Positions 59,091 through 64,000 of a stretch of 64,000 nucleotides of DNA are shown piece after piece. How positions within the stretch are numbered: the first letter of the stretch is position 1; each line of letters starts with the position of its first letter. The stretch comes from Spinacia oleracea (Eukaryota; Streptophyta; Magnoliopsida; Caryophyllales; Amaranthaceae). The notes under the pieces were generated by a model. It saw nothing but the letters and a program-made list of their open reading frames with translations. It was not told the origin of the DNA and searched no databases. Location: assembly GCF_020520425.1 (NCBI RefSeq), contig NC_079491.1:33595449-33659448 (forward strand), read 5' to 3'. Both the position numbers and the translations under genes were made by a program.

Positions 59091-60005
59091 CTATGGACAG
59101 TTTCCGATCTCACAAAACCCCAGAATAGGAACTCAACAATAGCAAGAGCAATATTGTAGCATAATAAAAATGGAACTAAAAGAACTTGAAAATCAAAGCA
59201 GCAGCAACAACAGTCTCCACTGTCATACATCAGAATATTGTAGATAAGCGTGTACAAAAAACATCACAATATACTATAGTGAATACATCAAGCTATGGTA
59301 ATTTTAGAGCCTATAAAGCTACAATCCAATATCAACGATTAGTTTACATCATTAATAAACTATCAATATTACAATGAACACATGAGTATATTTTATGCAG
59401 ACATATTTTCAACAGATTCATATCGATTCGCTCCACTTAAAAGTTCAAACACTTCATTTCATCTGCATACTTTGGATCGAGCTACTCACATAGCTTACAT
59501 AAACCATCACCATAAAAGAGACCTTCATCATTTAGACACAAAACCCATATCACTAACTTCTATTTTGTAACTGAACTAGAAAAATTTAACTACTCATCTA
59601 TTTTGTAACTGAACTAGAAAAACCACAAATATCAAACCCTAATTTGTAAATTCATCCAATATTGAAACATTAGCCTAAATTCTCTGCATAATCAACTCAT
59701 TATGCTCAACTAATTGAAGAGAAACTGAATTTTAAGACCAAGCAAAACAAGAATCAATTATAACCTAACCTTGATATATTGCGGCACTGTGTGAAACAGA
59801 ATCAACCGAGATAGGGAAGACGACGGTGGGGAAACTCTCCTTCAGATGGTGGTGGTGGAGCCGCGCGGTGAGGAAGGTGGTGGTGGTGGTTATGGTGGTG
59901 GTGGAGTCGCTCGGTGAAGAGAAGAGATGTGAAGAAGAAGAGATGTGAAGAGAAGAGAAGCTTATCGATCTGTTTGGCGGTGGTTTTATTTTTTTAAAAT
60001 ATAAT
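59091..60005. other. Interior of the CACTA remnant
   Basis: AT-rich, with a GGT/GGTGGT-rich low-complexity stretch at 59810-59960. No gene recognised; short frames at 59186-59570 show no domain. Confidence 0.4.
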
Positions 60006-60274
60006 GTAGCCTATTGAGGCGGGCAATTAAAAGCCCCCTTCAACAGATAGACCCTATTGAGGCGGGCAATTAAAAGCCCCCTTCAACAGCTTCTATCTAT
60101 TGAGGCGGGCAAGGAAAGCCCCCTTCAACAGCTTCTGTAGAAGCGAACACTAAAAAAGCCCGCCTCAACAGAATAGTAAAATATTTGACCCGCGTTGACT
60201 AAGTAGCTATTGAGGCGCGCTTATGTATGCCCCCCTCAACAAGGGGGCTACAACAGGGGTTTTTTCCACTAGTG
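60006..60274. repeat. Subterminal repeats of the CACTA remnant
   Basis: Repeated units built on tattgaggcgggcaattaaa followed by agcccccttcaacag, three in direct and others in inverted orientation (gcccgcctcaacag), with the terminus gttttttccactagtg at 60274. Confidence 0.85.
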
Positions 60275-60597
60275 AAATTCAAACAATACAAAGGTTGCTC
60301 AAGAAAAAAAACTCATAAAAAATAGAAACCGCCCCCCGCATCAACACGCACCTCAACCCACCTCAAAAGCCTACACAAAGATCTCCATAACTTCCGCACC
60401 CTAACTCCATTTTCAAAACTGTTTCGAGTCACGAATAGAAAAAATTAATCCGGACAAAAATGCATTTCACGCTAACAGTCAAAAAAGCCTCCAAAATAGC
60501 CTCAAAATTGACTTTAAATACGAGAAAAAATCAAGGCACAAAAAAACAAATAAATGCAAGAACATGTGAAGCAAAGCGTCAAAAACGACCGCCAGAT

Positions 60598-60660
60598 ATC
60601 ATTTTCAGCGCCCAGGGCTGGGCGCCGAAATTTCTGACGCCCCAGCCTGGGCGTTGAAAC
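60598..60660. repeat. Palindromic 60-bp unit, copy 3
   Basis: It starts attttcagcgcccagggctg and ends cagcctgggcgttgaaac; almost fully self-complementary end to end. Confidence 0.85.
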
Positions 60661-61103
60661 TCTCTGCCTGCCAAATTTTTTTTCTCTTTTCCAGAAGTGC
60701 TCGTCATTTTATCCGCACACAACGGAAAAATAACGAACACTTGGGGGGTACAGTACGTATCCAAATAGACTTACCAAAAATATAGACATACAAATTAGTC
60801 GAATTTCATTTTTACGCGACTTATGGCAAAAAACGGCAGATGAAAATAATGATAATACTTCACTCATTTGACCGATTAAGTAATATGCTTCCACCTCAGG
60901 GCATATCTACCGAAATTTGGCATACTAGAACTTATTCTAAAGCTAGAACTACGAGCGACCTGATTCTGACAAGATACGTAGGCAATCCTGACCAAGGATT
61001 CGGTCCAATAAAAAAAACACATATTCTTTGTGCAAAAAGTGTTAGACATATAAAAACATAAAAAAGAGGAGAAACAAAAATAAATGAAAATGAAAAATAA
61101 AAA

Positions 61104-61117
61104 TACGCCTTTATTAA
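61104..61117 (-). terminator. Polyadenylation signal of the antisense gene
   Basis: On the minus strand, TTAATAAAGGCGTA lies about 90 bp after the stop codon at 61209. It is identical to the plus-strand signal at 56788-56801. Confidence 0.55.
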
Positions 61118-61208
61118 AAAAATAATAAGAAGGAAAACAAAGTGCTAAGAATAAAAACAAACACAACTGAAATAAATAAAGGGCACCTACACCCTAGCAA
61201 GAACTACA

Positions 61209-62999
61209 CTACTCTAGTTCTTCCGGATCATCAAATAAAGTCTTGTAGAGGGCAATGTTCGCAGGATCCACCCCCACAGTCTTCTGCGCTGCCCCAATAT
61301 CAATCTCCATAAGAACCGGCACCTGGACACTAACTTCCAAAGATGCCAAGGCTTCAGAAACATTCTCAGTTATAGCCCGCTCAACCTCAAGGGCACAGAC
61401 AATGGTGGGAGAAGGATTATTGTCATCAACTAGACTAGCCACTGTTTCTACAGGCGGTTGAGCCTTCCTAACCCATACATTGTTCCGGCGACGATCTCCG
61501 CGGGAGCTTGCATTTCTTTTAACAACAGCAGGCCCCTTCATGTTAGGCACCTTTTTAGGCCTGAAACTGGAACGGGGAGGAACTTCCTTTCGCTTTCGAT
61601 CAGGACGAGCTTTCACAGTCTTAATACTATAGATACGAGGTTTGGCAGAACCAGGACCCTCATACTTAACACGAATACGAGGTATCAAAAGCTCAGCCGG
61701 CTCCCCATTTCGAGCCTCGATCCTCACATCTTTATCATCGGAGCTCATCCACAACTTGTAGTTTTCAGAAAGACCCACAAAGCCATTTGTAGCTACGGCC
61801 CAACGCGGGAGACCATCATAATACTTAGCCCACGCTAGAACTCGTGTTTGTGAAAAGGCCGCTACCTTAGGTGGTACCGTATCAGAAAAGGGGATAGTCT
61901 GCCTTAAACCATATTGACGCATGACTCGGTAAGGGAAAATATAAATGGGACGAGATAACCCCAACAAAGAAACATAAACCGATACATCAGAACCCCCTGT
62001 CATAGTAGTCAAACCCCACCATGGTACCACCCACTTAATAGAACAAATGCCATAAGTAAAAAAGGAGGTCCATTCGGCCTCGTCCTGGCCTTGGTGCAAG
62101 TATTTTCGGTTACCCAAGGCTATAGGGCGATAATGTTTAGGATCGGCAAGAGCTTCCAAAAGTCTAAGCCGTTCCACGAGCCAAATCTGCAAAAAACGGG
62201 CACGATCAAAAAAAATAATAAAAGAAAACGGTTCATGGGGCGCAGTTTCAACGCCCAGGACCAGGCGCCAAAAATTCCAGCGCCCAGCCCTGGGCGCTGA
62301 AACTCATTGTGTACGCAAAAAAAAACGTGTATACGACCGCAAGGAAAAATCGATTACCTGCAGTAATAGGGGGCTTCCCTTAAAATGTTCAGATTTGGCA
62401 TCCTTCTTCAGCTCATCCGCACTCAGCAAAGTCTCGGCAACAACCAACGGCATAATAGAATAGCAACTTTCCATCTGGCTAATCAAGGGGATCAACCTTA
62501 TGTCACCGAATGCGCCATTGTTATTCGACAGCAAATAGTGATTCAACAAACAAAATACAAGGGCTCGAATATTCAATTTCTGTTCGGTCATATTCTTACT
62601 AGGCCTAAAGTGATGTTTTACAAGTTTTGCCAAGTTAACCTCGTCACCTACAACAATTTCAGCAAACATGTTATCATCTAGTCCTAGGAAAGCCCTTATG
62701 GTTGTTTTACCCTCTTCAATAGTGCCAGGGGTAACAGGAGTAGCATTAGTAGGATAACCAAGGATCGCAGCAAATTCATCTGGCAAAGGACATATTTCGT
62801 TGCCCCGAAAGGAAAAAACATGATGATCGGAGTCCCAAAAGCTTAGGGCAGCATGCAGAAAGTTATAATCAATATTAATTTGTTGTAAGCCTAAAAGTGC
62901 CTCTAAGTGGTATTCTTTTAACAAAGCCTTTTCTGTGGTAGTAAGGGCCCGTAGCCAACGCCTAACAGTCCGTTGGAGTGAGAAAGTAGGGATCGACAT
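61209..62999 (-). CDS. DUF7745/plant-mobile-domain-like protein, two exons, antisense to the Tat-type gag
   Basis: Exon 1 is 62999-62358 (214 codons), the intron 62357-62187 (171 bp, starts GTAATC, ends TTTTGCAG), and exon 2 62186-61209. The joined frame is open for 539 residues, and the junction restores the LLLQ|IWLVERL motif. The N-terminal two-thirds resemble plant mobile/DUF7745 sequences: FSFRGNEICPLPDEFAAILGYP, the LNIRALVFCLLNHYLL helix, MPLVVAETLL. The C-terminus is basic then acidic (RPDRKRKEVPP...). Both splice sites are canonical; a TATA box and a poly(A) signal flank it. Such domains occur in extra ORFs of Tat-lineage elements, sometimes antisense. It could also be a captured host gene. 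Molecular function is unknown. Confidence 0.8.
62187..62357 (-). other. Intron of the antisense gene, containing palindromic unit copy 4
   Basis: GT-AG intron of 171 bp. The palindromic 60-bp unit occupies 62244-62303 (tttcaacgcccaggaccagg to cagccctgggcgctgaaact). Confidence 0.75.
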
Positions 63000-63083
63000 G
63001 GCAAAAGCAATGAGTAATTAAAACACAGCAAAAAAGAGAGAAAGAAATTGAGAGTGGTGGAAAATAAGGACGTATCTAGCCCC

Positions 63084-63092
63084 TATATATAG
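63084..63092 (-). promoter_or_regulatory. TATA box of the antisense gene
   Basis: On the minus strand, CTATATATAGGGG lies about 85-90 bp upstream of the ATG at 62999, the normal spacing for a plant gene. Confidence 0.6.
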
Positions 63093-63172
63093 CTGAACGC
63101 ACCCGGTGACATCCTGATCCCATTCGGAAACGCGTTAAGAAATCCGAAAGTCAAATATCACCAGGAAAAGAC

Positions 63173-63232
63173 TTCCAGCGCCCATGGCTGGGCGCCGAAA
63201 TGTTTAACGCCTAGCCTTGGGCGCCAGAAATG
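63173..63232. repeat. Palindromic 60-bp unit, copy 5
   Basis: It starts ttccagcgcccatggctggg and ends agccttgggcgccagaaat; upstream of the antisense gene's TATA box. Confidence 0.8.
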
Positions 63233-64000
63233 CAGCCCAAGGCCCAGATTTCACAAAACGCGGAACAGGAAAGGACTTTAAACCGTGTTGCTAAACACGA
63301 GGCCCTATTGCAAGTAGGATCAAGCCCAAAAGCACCTTTAGCTCCCAAATAAGCAAAAATAAACATTAAAACTTGGTCAAGCTTAGACTTGTCTCAGAAA
63401 ATGCTTATGTACACTTTTCAAATCCGAATAAATATCATGGTCATTCTTCGAAACACCAAAAATGTGTGTCGTTAAGTCGTTGGTTTCCCAAATAAAAAAT
63501 GTTTGTCTGTCAAAGGATTAATCCGGGCCAAGCTAAAACCGGATGTCGCCTGAAAACTGAAGTCGCACTCCACGGCTTCGCTAAAGTAGCACACTACTAT
63601 AAAAGGTCGCTCGCACATACGAGCATGACCCCAAACATGATTACAAAATGCGAAAAACGACCGACGAGCCCCAGTGCTTGGGGGCTCGCGAAAAAATATA
63701 CTCCAACAAGGAGCGCACAATCAAAATCACATTCCCGGACTACGCCATACACCATCTCATGTTTGGATATCTCGAAGAAAAAAAGCAGGTTCGACCTCAG
63801 AGAAAGGTCGTCATTGACACTTGTGCATGGTCCTCTGATCAAAGACCAAGTAGTGGCAAAAATTGAGCCGTAAAGACTAGCTCAAAACCACGAAAGCAGA
63901 CGGTCGCAAGACAAAGGTCCGTCTAAACCCGTTGTCAACCCACGTTCAGGTTACAACTAAATCCGAGCATCCCTCGAAAGAATTCGCTCTTGCAAGAATG
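63233..64000 (+). other. Presumed 3' part of the Tat-lineage element
   Basis: Non-coding. A purine-rich segment, agtgcttgggggctcg (near 63673-63688), resembles the polypurine tracts of Gypsy elements, but no LTR start follows clearly before the window ends. Short frames at 63472-63873 have no recognised domain. Confidence 0.4.

Larger units (their letters stand above)
56829..60274 (-). mobile_element. CACTA element remnant with captured gene fragments
   Basis: The right terminus, read on the minus strand, is CACTAGTGGAAAAAACCCC (start at 60274), followed by a subterminal repeat region and, further in, a transposase-associated domain. No matching terminus was found on the left; CACTAAGAAAACACC at 56829 is only a weak candidate, and the flanking trinucleotides (TAA, AAA) do not match, so the left boundary is provisional. 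It carries a tandem repeat and exon fragments of two host genes. It is not related in terminal sequence to the CACTA at 3060-22318. Confidence 0.65.

Overview
This window is plant nuclear DNA, from a eudicot with a repeat-rich genome. It holds two small intact host genes (a DUF26 cysteine-rich secretory protein and a SAUR). Almost everything else is nested transposable elements of kinds found only in angiosperms: Ty1/Copia, Athila-like and Tat-like Ty3/Gypsy elements, CACTA, MITEs and an L1-type LINE. A Caryophyllales host such as spinach or a chenopod is only a guess from general appearance. No rRNA, tRNA or CRISPR was seen.

Layout. (1) 1-2744: a Stowaway-like MITE, then a DUF26 gene with a TATA box. 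(2) 2745-22491: an old minus-strand Copia reverse-transcriptase fragment, split by a 19.26-kb CACTA element (3060-22318, 3-bp target duplication AAT). The CACTA element holds a young 10.5-kb Copia element (4800-15340, LTRs almost identical), an inverted solo LTR of the same family (15555-17024), a Stowaway-like MITE, a probable Helitron and two captured pieces of what looks like an eIF(iso)4G first coding exon. (3) 22492-24191: a decayed Gypsy-type LTR and unassigned sequence. (4) 24192-41411: a minus-strand Tork/Tnt1-like Copia element split by an 11.9-kb plus-strand Athila element (26671-38607) and by a 5'-truncated LINE (39115-39663). (5) 41412-43054: a foldback MITE just upstream of an intact SAUR gene. 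(6) 43055-44511: a solo LTR with a 5-bp target duplication. (7) about 44700-64000: a Tat-lineage element with gag-protease on the plus strand. It is interrupted by a 7.55-kb gag-only Athila-like element (48798-56348, same-length LTRs that look identical) and followed by a CACTA remnant (about 56829-60274) that carries exon fragments of an APR-like thioredoxin-fold gene and of a MATE transporter gene. Last comes a two-exon gene on the opposite strand (62999 to 61209) for a DUF7745/plant-mobile-domain-like protein, with its own TATA box and polyadenylation signal.

How the parts work together. The nesting gives a relative chronology: the old Copia fragment, then CACTA, then the young Copia; and the Tork-like Copia (LTRs about 6% apart), then Athila and the LINE. 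The youngest elements are defective. The 10.5-kb Copia has a frameshift and a nonsense codon in pol, and the gag-only element has no pol at all, so both point to mobilisation in trans. The most interesting items are the gag-only element that shares its non-coding 3' part with the Athila copy in the same window, the spliced antisense gene in the Tat region, the two CACTA elements carrying host exons with usable splice sites, and a roughly 60-bp self-complementary unit found five times in the Tat-related sequence.
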